Assembly: GCF_025602895.1 (NCBI RefSeq)
Contig: NW_026516212.1
Coordinates: forward strand, 744,001 to 808,000
Direction of reading: 5' to 3'
DNA: 64,000 nucleotides
Source of the DNA: Polychytrium aggregatum
Lineage: Eukaryota; Chytridiomycota; Chytridiomycetes; Polychytriales
In this document: positions 31,675 to 40,900 of the stretch, piece after piece
Layout of the letters: every line of letters begins with the position of its first letter
How positions within the stretch are numbered: the stretch's first letter is position 1
Made by a program: the position numbers and the translations under genes
The notes under the pieces: generated by a model
The model's input: only the letters and a program-made list of their open reading frames with translations
What the model was told of the DNA's origin: nothing
The model's database searches: none

Positions 31675-34047
31675 ATGCCTCCGAAGCGCAAGGGTACCGG
31701 TGATGGCCAGCCTCGGCCACCCAGGCCCAAGAAAGCCAAGTCACAGTCGGAGCCTGTCTCTGGTTCGTATTCTGACCCCACGCATGCTTGTTCGTCTGTT
31801 GCTCCGTCGCTCACCACCACTGCTTCTGCAGATCCAATGGATGTCGATCCCACCGAGCCTGGTCCATCCACTTCCTCGAGTACTGGCAAGCGATGTCGCA
31901 AGTGCGACGGTACCGATCACGAGCGAAGCAACACTAGCAAGTGTCCCAAATACCGGCCCCTCAAGAGTTCTGTCGTCCCACTCGTGGATGGAAGGTCATC
32001 CGCCCCTCAGTTCAGCTGCTTCAAGCAGACGATGGATGGCTGTTGTCTCAATCCCGCTCTCCGCGACAAGATCCAGGCCACCGTCGAGGCCATGACCCAG
32101 ATCCAGTTCGAGGCATCCAGGCTGCTCAACCTACATATCCTCCGGTGCATCGAGCAGGATCTTCCCGTCCCTATCATCTCCAAGTCCACCCCTGCTTTCA
32201 TCCGTCAATGCTTCAAGATCGTCCAGGACGGTGCCCTCTCCCCGACCGGGGACAATGAGAAATACAACGAGCATCTGGTCGCTTCCTTTCGCGACTACCA
32301 GACCACTCGGCACGCAGACCTGCCTCCGGCCCCTCGTCTGCCTGATGGTGCTCACAGTCAGCTTCTCACCCTGGCTGTCAATGCCTATGCCACCAACTGC
32401 ACCACCCACCTCAACCTGGCCTACTGGCGACTCCTTCGCCGCTTTTGTGCTGCTGTCTTCCCTGCCAACAAGCACAAGCACGACGCCATCGAGGCTTGTC
32501 TCCAGCTCTTCGAGAAACCAGGGCAGACTCCACCCAAGGCCGATCTCGAGTTCCTCTATCCCGACTTTGGCCACATCCTGGACGAGTTTCGGTACAGCAA
32601 CGACCAGGACCGCTTCCGGGCCCTCCATCGCCTCTCACACCATGTGGGAATCCTCGCCCGAGACAAGATGGTCGACGATGTCCACAAGTGGATCGACTGT
32701 GACATGCCCGCCCTCCGAGTCACCGAGCTGCAGCGCCAGGCCAAGCTGGACGAGCTCACTACCCAAGGCATTCCCTCCGACGACAAGAGGTTCACCACGG
32801 CCAAGTCGGAGCTCGGCACCACCAAGTCCAAGATCAACAAGCTGGCATCCAGGCTCAACTGGGCACTCAAGCAGCTCACTCTTGACACTCCTCCGGCTGT
32901 GTGCACGATAGTTCCTCTGTGCACTGCCAAAGCCAAGTATGTCAAGATCGACACGGCCACCCTCTGGGATCTCCTTGACACCGATCATCGTCTTGGCCTC
33001 ACCCGGAACATGCTCAAGGAAGAAGGTGAGGACGGTGTCAACAACCAGGATCGTCTCTGGCGCAGTTGCTTCAAGCTGCGTAGTTCCCTCTTCCAAGAGC
33101 GAGTCAGGGACAAGAAGCTGTTCAACTACGAGATCAGCACCGATGGAATTGGATGCACCATCGGTCTCGTCAAGTTTCTGCCTCGAACCGATCGCACCGA
33201 GACCTCCGAGCCTCCTCCGACTGCCGAGCAGCGTATCCAGGCCCACATCGGCGACCCAGACCCCGATCGCACCACTTGGATTGGCATCGATCCTGGAGTC
33301 GGCTCCATCTTCACGGCGGTCATCCAAGCACCGGGCCACCAAGACGAGGTGGTCTCATTCTCCAACGGCCACTATCAGCACATGTGTGGCCATACGTCCA
33401 ACACCAAGTGGCACAACACCATGAAGTATCGACTCAGCATCGAGACCTGGATGTCGACCACACCCTCGCCCAAGGTGTCGTCCTCGGAGGCTTTCAAGGT
33501 CCATCTCACCCATGTCCTGCGACCGGAGCTGCGAGTGCAGCTCGACTTCCACCTTGGCAAGAAGGCTCGTCACCATCGCTTCACGGGCCACAGGAGACGC
33601 CAAGTGGCCGTCGACAGGATGTGCAAGGCCGTCCTGAAGCACGCCCCGATACGGACCGATGTGGTGATCGCCTTTGACAATGCGTCATGGCGACAGGGCA
33701 AGGGCTATGCATCCAGCCCTCGGAGGCAGCGATTTGCTCAGTACTTTGAGCAATTCGAGCACCACCGACGCCGTCCCAATCACCCTCATGGAAGCGTCAA
33801 GGTAGTCTCGACGAACGAGTTCAACACCTCGCAAGTGTGCTCCAAGTGCCTGGAGCCAGTTCGGTTGGAAGGACTCGATGCGCCCAGTGTTGCGAATTCC
33901 CACTTTGTCAGGAGCTGCAAGAATCCCAGCTGCCTGACAGTGTGGAATCGCGACGTCAATGCGGCGCGCAACATGATCACAGTATGCAGGTCGATTGTGG
34001 AGATCGGAGAGCGACCGGCGGTCTTCACTCGGAGGCTGCCAAAGTGA
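31675..34047 (+). CDS. Fanzor (eukaryotic TnpB-like RNA-guided nuclease), copy 1
   Basis: Intronless gene of 790 residues, in the size range of Fanzor1 proteins. I chose the ATG at 31675 because it gives MPPKRKGTGD, with a basic nuclear-localisation-like N terminus (RPPRPKKAKS) and the same opening as copy 2. A zinc knuckle CX2CX4HX7C starts at CRKC. A helical middle part follows, then the RuvC fold: RuvC-I WIGIDPGVGSIFTAVI (D539), the RuvC-II strand VVIAFDNASW with no acid at the canonical Glu position, a substitute glutamate E715 in STNEFNTSQVC, zinc-finger cysteines C722, C725, C748 and C753, and RuvC-III NRDVNAARNM (D760). By family knowledge it is guided by an RNA read from the element's 3' end. 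The reading frame is fully open, so the protein may be active. Confidence 0.95.
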   Translation: MPPKRKGTGDGQPRPPRPKKAKSQSEPVSGSYSDPTHACSSVAPSLTTTASADPMDVDPTEPGPSTSSSTGKRCRKCDGTDHERSNTSKCPKYRPLKSSVVPLVDGRSSAPQFSCFKQTMDGCCLNPALRDKIQATVEAMTQIQFEASRLLNLHILRCIEQDLPVPIISKSTPAFIRQCFKIVQDGALSPTGDNEKYNEHLVASFRDYQTTRHADLPPAPRLPDGAHSQLLTLAVNAYATNCTTHLNLAYWRLLRRFCAAVFPANKHKHDAIEACLQLFEKPGQTPPKADLEFLYPDFGHILDEFRYSNDQDRFRALHRLSHHVGILARDKMVDDVHKWIDCDMPALRVTELQRQAKLDELTTQGIPSDDKRFTTAKSELGTTKSKINKLASRLNWALKQLTLDTPPAVCTIVPLCTAKAKYVKIDTATLWDLLDTDHRLGLTRNMLKEEGEDGVNNQDRLWRSCFKLRSSLFQERVRDKKLFNYEISTDGIGCTIGLVKFLPRTDRTETSEPPPTAEQRIQAHIGDPDPDRTTWIGIDPGVGSIFTAVIQAPGHQDEVVSFSNGHYQHMCGHTSNTKWHNTMKYRLSIETWMSTTPSPKVSSSEAFKVHLTHVLRPELRVQLDFHLGKKARHHRFTGHRRRQVAVDRMCKAVLKHAPIRTDVVIAFDNASWRQGKGYASSPRRQRFAQYFEQFEHHRRRPNHPHGSVKVVSTNEFNTSQVCSKCLEPVRLEGLDAPSVANSHFVRSCKNPSCLTVWNRDVNAARNMITVCRSIVEIGERPAVFTRRLPK

Positions 34048-34146
34048 TCTGATCTATTTATTGTGGCTTTGCTTGACGCAAGCACAGCACATACTACATG
34101 TTCATGGAAACGGCTATATTGTCCCGTTTTTTTTCTGAATAAAGTG
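34048..34146 (+). ncRNA. Candidate Fanzor guide-RNA (omega/fRNA) scaffold region, copy 1
   Basis: Non-coding sequence from the Fanzor stop to the right end of the element. Bases 34064-34107 are nearly identical to 2340-2383 of the solo remnant, so the segment is conserved where the protein is gone. It contains a 5-bp hairpin GCTTG-ACG-CAAGC (34071-34083). TnpB and Fanzor guide RNAs are known to derive from this position, overlap the ORF end, and run across the element boundary so that the flank becomes the guide. Here the guide would start near 34147. Transcription is not shown; the RNA may begin inside the coding end. Confidence 0.55.
34138..34143 (+). terminator. AATAAA poly(A) signal at the right end of Fanzor copy 1
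   Basis: AATAAA directly follows the right inverted repeat and could end the Fanzor mRNA at or just beyond the element boundary. Confidence 0.45.
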
Positions 34147-34156
34147 TAGTGCAATC

Positions 34157-34588
34157 ATGCCTCCATCCCATGATGTCTCATCAGCCGGATCCATCACAGC
34201 AATGCGAGCGCCGATCGATGTCGATCAGCCGGTATATCAATCAACCGTTTCTGTTGTCAACGTCGGAGACATTTGCCGATTCCACTCTGCCTGAGCGATC
34301 ATGACCCTGCAGTGGCGACAGCCAATCACACCACTGGCCCGGGTGGTTTGCACACCCATGGTCCTGCAGCTCTTCGGGCGGGGCGGATGCTTCGGGATCC
34401 ACACTGACTTCCAGTTGGCGTGAGATAGGGCATCTCAAATCCGCGAGAAGGCGAGGAGTCTGCACGGATCTTGACCGCCGCTTCCTGGGCGATTTTGGCT
34501 TGGCTGCTCCGCCCTTCTCCGAGAACACCCTATTTTCCAGCGACCGCATCTGCAGCTGTCTTCGTGTCCGTGTCCGTCCTTCTCTAGC
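34157..34588. other. Intergenic region between Fanzor copy 1 and the receptor gene
   Basis: About 430 bp. Bases 34213-34232 contain two close GATCAGCCGG/GATCGATGTCGATC-like segments. Otherwise it is unremarkable, and should carry the promoter of the following gene. Confidence 0.4.
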
Positions 34589-37500
34589 ATGCTTGCATCC
34601 GCAAAGGCCCTATGGCCGAGCCTGCTGCTGTGGCTGGGACTGCTGTTTCTCGGCGTCTTGGGCACACGCCCCAACAACAAATCGTTTACGACCCTCAAGA
34701 TCGGCGTCATTCTGCCTTCGTGGCCGGGGCCGTTCGATAGCACCTGGGGCTATGCTATCAACGATGTCTACTATGCAGCGCAAATGGCCGTGCGAGAAAT
34801 CAATGCCAATTCATCGATCCTGCCTGGTATGCAGCCGCACGCAGAGGCCCGCGCACCGCCCCTTCGTGTTTGCTGCTTCACCGTTTTCACCAGCTACCCG
34901 TTAACACTCTACGCGTTCGTACGCTGTATCATGGTCGTTCTCACATATAGATGCGACGCTGCAGCTCATGTTCAACGCATCGGCAGGAAAGTACGCGCTG
35001 GGCTCGTAAGTAAAATCGCACTGCAGCCGAGGCAGCCGAGGATCGGTATGCGCTCGGGTGGCGAGAGCCTGAGGTGCTCGCAGCCTGGACTCTGTTCGAG
35101 AGCACCCTCGCACTGCCACTAAGCTACCGAGTGTCGACCACCACTTGAAAACAGCATCGTGGCTGCGGATTTTATCTCGAGGAAGAATGCTGTGGCTTTG
35201 ATGGGCGACTTTGACCCAACTGTGAGTTCCGCTGCGCCGATTCGCTCAACCCGCAGCAGTGGTGGGCGAACAGCGTTGCCCGTAGCACTATATCGGTGCA
35301 TCTTTGCTTTCTGAACGCATATCATGTCGTATTCATTCGCGGATGCCTCCATCCACTGCATTTACCTTGGGCACCACGTTTACTACACTCACTGCACCCA
35401 ACTAATGCATCGCCTGTCGCGGCTGCGGGATTCATAGATCACTGTCTACGAGGCATTTGTCTCGACCCACTATCAGGTGAGAAGCGAGCGCACCCCACCA
35501 TCAACGCTGCTTTCGCTGTTAACCAATCCTTTCGCTCTGCCACTGGATGAATGCTCTAATCCTTTTTCCTGGCTCGATTTTGCGCCGAAGATCCCGCAGT
35601 GCGGAATCCTGACAATATCGTCAACACTCTCCCAAAAGTCGCAGTTTCCCGTAAGTCATTGGACTGTGTCGCGCTGTAAGGACAGCCTGGATTCGCCGTG
35701 GCATTTGTATAGCTGCGGACCCGCAATTAACAAGTCATGGTCATTTCTTTCAGACTTACTTTTACCTCAACTTTGACGAAAGCCAAAAGGCTATTGCGTT
35801 GGTGCAGTATGCCTATTCGATGGGCTGGCGCAAGGTTGGTCGCTACGTGAGAGCATGGCTTGGCATATTCCGGGAGCCAGGGAACTGGAAATCGGCCACA
35901 CACTCTCCTAAAAATGATCGCCGATACGCAAACACATCTCCAGATTGCCATCATGTACAACGCCGACGACCTGGGCATCACACGTAAGCGGGCCGACGAT
36001 GGATCTGTCGGAGCAGCATGAGTCGCGCCAAAGTCTACGTTTGTTCACCCGGAAGTTTCCATATGCTTTTCGCCAGTCTCTGATGTTGCTCAAGCAGCAG
36101 CCGTGAGCTTGAACATGACAGTGTTGCTGAAGCAGGTTGGTTCTCTGGCCGGTCGAGCCCACTCGTCGTCGATGGGCTGGATTCGGGTGGTGGCGGATCA
36201 TATTGCCGTGGCACACAACTGATGCAGAGCCTGACCGCCACTGGTTTCGGACCGCACCAGGGATATTACGAAAACCAAGACAAAGTCGGAATTCTAACTG
36301 AACTGGACGAGCCTCTGCAGAATCTGAAGAACTCGGGGGCACGCATCGTGGTCGTGTGCGGAGAAAGCAGCGTGATCACAGACGTGTACTTTCGAGCCCT
36401 CAATGTTCGGATGATCGGGCCATATTACGCTTGGCTGGTACGTCGACACACCATGCTACACTTGTCTGTCTACTGGCGACAGCAAGCACGCTCAGGGCAG
36501 CCGCAGTTACTGCAGTTCCCTCAGAGGCCGACAGTGGTCAATCACCTTGAGCAAGGATGAGATTGATGGCCGTCCCTCTTTCACACCGCAGGGTAATCAG
36601 CCGCTCATCCTGAACACAACGACGCTGTCTGTCTACGGGCCCAACGCAAATGACACTCTGAAGAAATCGCAGGGATATATCTTCAGTAAGCATCGGCTCA
36701 CCAGTTCGTCGGCTCATCGGCCACCCACAATTGCTCGGATAATGTACCACAGGCCTGCCCCCAGCAACGTTTGTCTGATCCTGTGCATACACTGCCACGA
36801 TCGGCCAATTCAACGCTACACTCTGCTCCTATGGCGGGCCCGGCTACTGCGTTGTCGCTGAAGCCCAAGAAAACGTTTACGAATTCACAACAAGCTCCGC
36901 GACTGCGTGGGCTGCCAAGTGGGCTCAACTCAACGCCCAAAACGCCTCGATGTACTACATCGATCCGATCCTCAACGGTCCCTCCGTGGCAGCAAGGTAT
37001 CTTGATATCTGTTCACAGCCATCGTGCCGGAGTGTAACTTGCCATGACTAACATGCTTATGTTTCGCATGCACCGTCAAGAGCCGCGTATGACACCATCT
37101 ATCTGTTTGCTCTGCTCTGGGCAAGTCGTCTGGATTAACTCCGATCACGAACCGGAAAGGCTGCGTGAGGGCCTTCTTGATGGACGCTTCACTGACTTTT
37201 GCGCCTGAATCTGACCACCAGGACGTGGTGCTGAATAGATCACCGGGTCTCACCGCCAAGAACCTCACTGCCACGACATACTACGATCCAACCAATCTGC
37301 CTTTGCTGCGCTATTCTGGTGCCATGGGACCAGTAAGCTTTGACAAAGCCGGTGGATATGTGGTGGGTATATCAGTCGAGAGGCGGTGGTTTCAAATCAT
37401 TGCAAGGGTCGTTGCTTGCGGACACCAGACCAGCCATCATCCGGAATCTCCTCACGAATTGCGTCCGATTACCATGCAGAAATCATTTGATATTCTCGTG

Positions 37501-40352
37501 GTCAACCAAACGACTCCAACGGCTTCCCCAGCATTCCTGAAATACGGCAGCAGTCTCGGCGCTCTGGTGAACTGTACCAACTGCTATGGGTTTCTCAATT
37601 CGAATCTGCAACCGATGGTCCCAAGTGACTGGCTTCCAGGCTGTTAGTTTCACTGCGTCGAGCATCGCATTCTATTCACTGAGGGCGCTTGGCCTTGAGA
37701 GACGCTAAGGACGCTGTTACCAGAGCCATCCGGTCAGCCGACATTGGCATGTCGATGAAAGATGTGATGCAAATGCGGAGGTGTTGCGTCTTCGAGGTCT
37801 TCGCGATGGAACACTGGTGCTGACCCTGGATATTCATCACGTCCTTACCAGTCTGCGATCCCGGGTGGCAGCTGGCAGCCAACGGTAGCACCACATGCCT
37901 GCCATGCACTTCCGGTAAGTGGTCGTGGCCATCTCGGCGGTAGTGCCCCCAGCAGCTCTGCACTTACCCTGCCGTCGCTGTCGCTGCAGGAACATACAAC
38001 TTGGATTACAACTCAACGTGCAAGACGTGCCCATCCGGAGCCGGCTGCCAAGAAGACGCCATCTGGACGTTGCCCAACTTTTGGAAGAATCCGTACGAAA
38101 GCGACCTGACAAAGTCCTTCTATGAGTGCGACTACGGTGGTCCATGTAAGCTGTTCAGTACCAACAATGGTTGGCATGCTCGATAAGTTGTGGCTCGTGA
38201 TTGCCAATCGAACAAGACTCTATCGAACCGAATTCATCACTTACCGCCTTATCCTCACCGCTTGCAAGGCTGCCCTAACTGCACCGATAGTCCCGATAGT
38301 ATCTACCAACCTTTGTGCTCCAGCCTGCATTCTGGGATGTATGTATTCCATCCGGTTACAATCTTGCGCTGTATGAGAAGCATAGGAGCGATCACGACGG
38401 TGGTGGTCGCCATTGGATGGCTTTCCATGCTCTTGTGCTAACGACAAATCTCTGGCGGATGCCATTCAGCCTGTGCGCAGAGTGTCCCCCAGGACTCTAC
38501 GAGTGGGGAGGGGTGTGCACGCCCTGCAACGCTTCGACAGCCTGTGGCATCGTCACAGTGTACTTTGTCATAGCATATTTGCTCCTGGTGCTTTTTCTGT
38601 TGCTGATTCCCAAGGCAGCCGGAGGATTTGTCTCGGACATGGTGGGTCTGGTGTGAAGCAATCCTTGCAGAGATACATCCAAAGCAACCGCAGGTCGGGC
38701 TACCCGCTTGCGAGCGGTGATCTGTGGGGCATACCGGGGCCTGTGAACTGCCAAGGCTATATTTTAACGGTAAAATCACCGGGTTGCTGCAGATATTCAT
38801 CTACCAGATGGCTTATATCATCGACGAGACCAAGGACTCGTTCGGCGTCGCCATTGTTCTTGGTGCTACGCTGCCGTCGCAGATCTGCATCGCACCCGTC
38901 GGCCCATTCTGGAAGTTGATTTCCGGATTTGCGGTTCCACCGCTCCTGTTGGTGCTGTACGTCATCGTCGCATCATGTTTGGTGCTGCTTAGGAAGGCAG
39001 CGGCACATAGTGCACCGATCAAGACACTCTTCAAGCGGATCATGTCCATCATTCCATACCTTCAAGGCGCATTCGAGAACAACTTGCGATCGACTGCATA
39101 TCTTCTCTCGCTGTTCTGTATCGTGCCGATTTATCAAACAGGTAAGATGCATTCCATCGAGTGTATCAAATGCTTCGAGTGTCAAATGCTTCGAGCACCG
39201 AGTGGTCGATGCCGCAGTTATCTAGACTCTAGTGCTGACACTCGCCAACGCGGGACTCAGCCGTCGAGGTTCTCAGTTGCAGATATGTTGTGTCGTATGG
39301 ACTAGTTGTGCAGAGCTTTCCGACCATCCAGGTGAGCTGCGGCGGCTGTCGTCGACAGTTGCTCTCAATGTCTTGAGGCGGACTCGTTCACCCGACTTGA
39401 TATCTACGCATAATCTGACGCAATCGAACTGGATGGCAGTGCTGGACGGGCTCCCACATTGCCATTGCCGGAGTCTCGTGCATCATCCTGATCACCATCA
39501 CAGCTGGCCTGCCGATATGGCTCTGGATATTCCTCCGCGGCATGGATCGCCGAGACCACCTGCTGCTGACGGATCAACAGCGGGTCCCGCTCGGCATGCA
39601 GCCTCCGAGCTATGTGCTCTATGGGCTCTACAACCCCAAACTATACTGGTGGATCTCTGTGGATATATTCGAGCGAACGTCGTTCTTCATCATCCTCACG
39701 TTCCTCTCGAGCGATGGTACGATGTCTCTCTGGGTGCCATGCCAATGGATTCGCCTGGGGCTTCGGCTTTCGTGCTTGCTGAAGCTGCCTATTTTCTGAC
39801 CGAATCTCCGATGCTGACAGAATACCCTCGAACAATCGGGCTAATCTTCACGACCTGGTTTTGGTTATTGATGAGGTGAGCCGAATGAGTCGATGGGGTG
39901 GATCTGGACATGGGTCGCCGTCGTGAACGACGCAAATGCGAGTACGACCGCGAGCACTAATGTGGTCGGGCATTCGGGTGCTCTCCAGAATATTTGCGAT
40001 GCCTTACAAAGCCAAGCTGGACAACGCCGTCAAAGTCATTGGATACTCGAGTCTGATATTAGTCTCGGCTCTGAAACTGCAGAAGATCATTCCGGCCACG
40101 GCAGCGGTCGCCTCGTCCCTGAGCGACTCGACGCTGAATCGCGCAATCCTCACCCAGGAAAACTTTTATCTGTTCTTTCCGTTTGCCCTCCTGATCCCAA
40201 TTCGGATCCTATCGATGTTATCGGACGCCACACGACAGAAGCTGCTGAAGTGCTTGGGTCTCATATGGCTCCATAGGCCGCAGGACAACATACACAAGGA
40301 CTTTGATGCTGTTGAGGGGGAATGCACTAAAGATGCCGTCGCCGAGAAGTAG
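34589..40352 (+). CDS. Multi-spanning membrane protein with extracellular ligand-binding (ANF-receptor-like) domain
   Basis: Large, many-exon gene. It opens with a signal peptide (LLLWLGLLFLGVLG) and a type-1 periplasmic-binding-like start (FTTLKIGVILPSWPGPFDS, then AAQMAVREINANS), as in ANF-receptor/class C GPCR ligand domains. Middle exons carry GARIVVVCGESSVITDVYFR and an AFLMDASLTFAPES segment. A Cys-rich stalk follows (CKTCPSGAGCQED, CAECPPGLYEWGGVCTPCN), then several hydrophobic helices (VTVYFVIAYLLLVLFLLLIP, FAVPPLLLVLYVIVASCLVL, STAYLLSLFCIVPIY) and a cytosolic tail ending VAEK. The order resembles surface receptors expanded in zoosporic fungi. I cannot count seven helices with confidence, so class C GPCR is only one option. 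Exon limits are approximate. Confidence 0.65.
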
Positions 40353-40817
40353 TGGCCATTGGCTGCCGAGGACAATGGCACAGTCGTCACTGCTGCGTGC
40401 GGCCTGCTGCCCGCTGCCTGCTCTTCATGGAGCCCCGGCACTGCCTTCCCCCCCCCCAACGACCCCTACACACGCTTTTGTTACTCTTGCTCTGGGTCCT
40501 GCACTATGAAAAAATTTCTTGTTAATAAAATGAGCGAGAACGAAAAAACGCGCTCTCGGAGCCACCTCGGTCGGCGAGAAGAGCAGTCTCTGGCGAGAGA
40601 CCCCCGAGGGAAGGCGAGAAGCCTCTCGCCCTCACACACACACACTTTGCACACACACACTTTGCACACACACACACATCCGCACACACACTTTGCACAA
40701 GGGAGTCAAACACCTCCCATCGACCATCCCAAGAGGGATGGCAACCCCGAAGTGGACTGCCCAGAATATGGGCGACCCGGCATCCACTGTCGAAATGCAC
40801 AAGGAACAATATACTTA
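40353..40817. other. Intergenic region with CA-rich tandem repeat
   Basis: About 465 bp between the receptor stop codon and the end of Fanzor copy 2. It contains TTAATAAAATG near 40523 (possible poly(A) signal) and the CA repeat listed separately. Confidence 0.5.
40634..40698 (+). repeat. (CA)n microsatellite with interspersed CTTTGCA units
   Basis: Runs of CACACACA are separated by CTTTG at least three times, giving a higher-order repeat of about 20 bp. Confidence 0.9.
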
Positions 40818-40823
40818 CAGTCT

Positions 40824-40843
40824 ATCCAGAAAGAAACGGGACA
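40824..40843. repeat. Terminal inverted repeat of Fanzor copy 2
   Basis: ATCCAGAAAGAAACGGGACA. It shares the ATCCA...AAACGGGACA pattern with the left end of copy 1 and the right end of copy 1 read in reverse. Confidence 0.85.
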
Positions 40844-40900
40844 GTCACTTTCTGGCTTCAGATATCTGAACCCCGCTGACTGACTTGTAGGCCCAGCGGG
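40826..40900 (-). ncRNA. Candidate Fanzor guide-RNA scaffold region, copy 2
   Basis: The 3' end of Fanzor copy 2 and the element end hold three inverted repeats. CCCGCTG/CAGCGGG (40872-40878 with 40894-40900) overlaps the last codons. The palindrome TTCAGATATCTGAA (40857-40870) spans the stop codon. CCAGAAAG/CTTTCTGG (40826-40833 with 40848-40855) encloses the CGGGACA core. Such stacked hairpins at the ORF end fit a TnpB-type guide RNA. The sequence is not alignable to copy 1 outside the terminal core, so function is inferred. Confidence 0.45.

Larger units (their letters stand above)
30422..34156 (+). mobile_element. Fanzor transposon copy 1 (Tc1/IS630-type transposase plus Fanzor nuclease)
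   Basis: A 3.7-kb element inserted between VPS41 and a receptor gene. Ends are inverted repeats sharing AAAAAAACGGGACA: left 30429-30446 and right 34120-34137 (on the other strand). It contains a DD34E transposase (30505-31472), then a Fanzor gene (31675-34047) and about 100 bp of conserved 3' non-coding sequence. Identical 10-bp direct repeats TAGTGCAATC sit at 30422-30431 and 34147-34156, immediately outside or at the ends. Tc1/mariner-type elements duplicate only TA, so the 10-bp repeat may be a true target duplication, or TA plus chance or element sequence. No host gene is interrupted. Confidence 0.9.

Noticed and set aside
40634-40700. CA-rich direct repeats as a CRISPR-like array
   Set aside because: Units are short, irregular and simple-sequence; the sequence is eukaryotic and has no cas genes.
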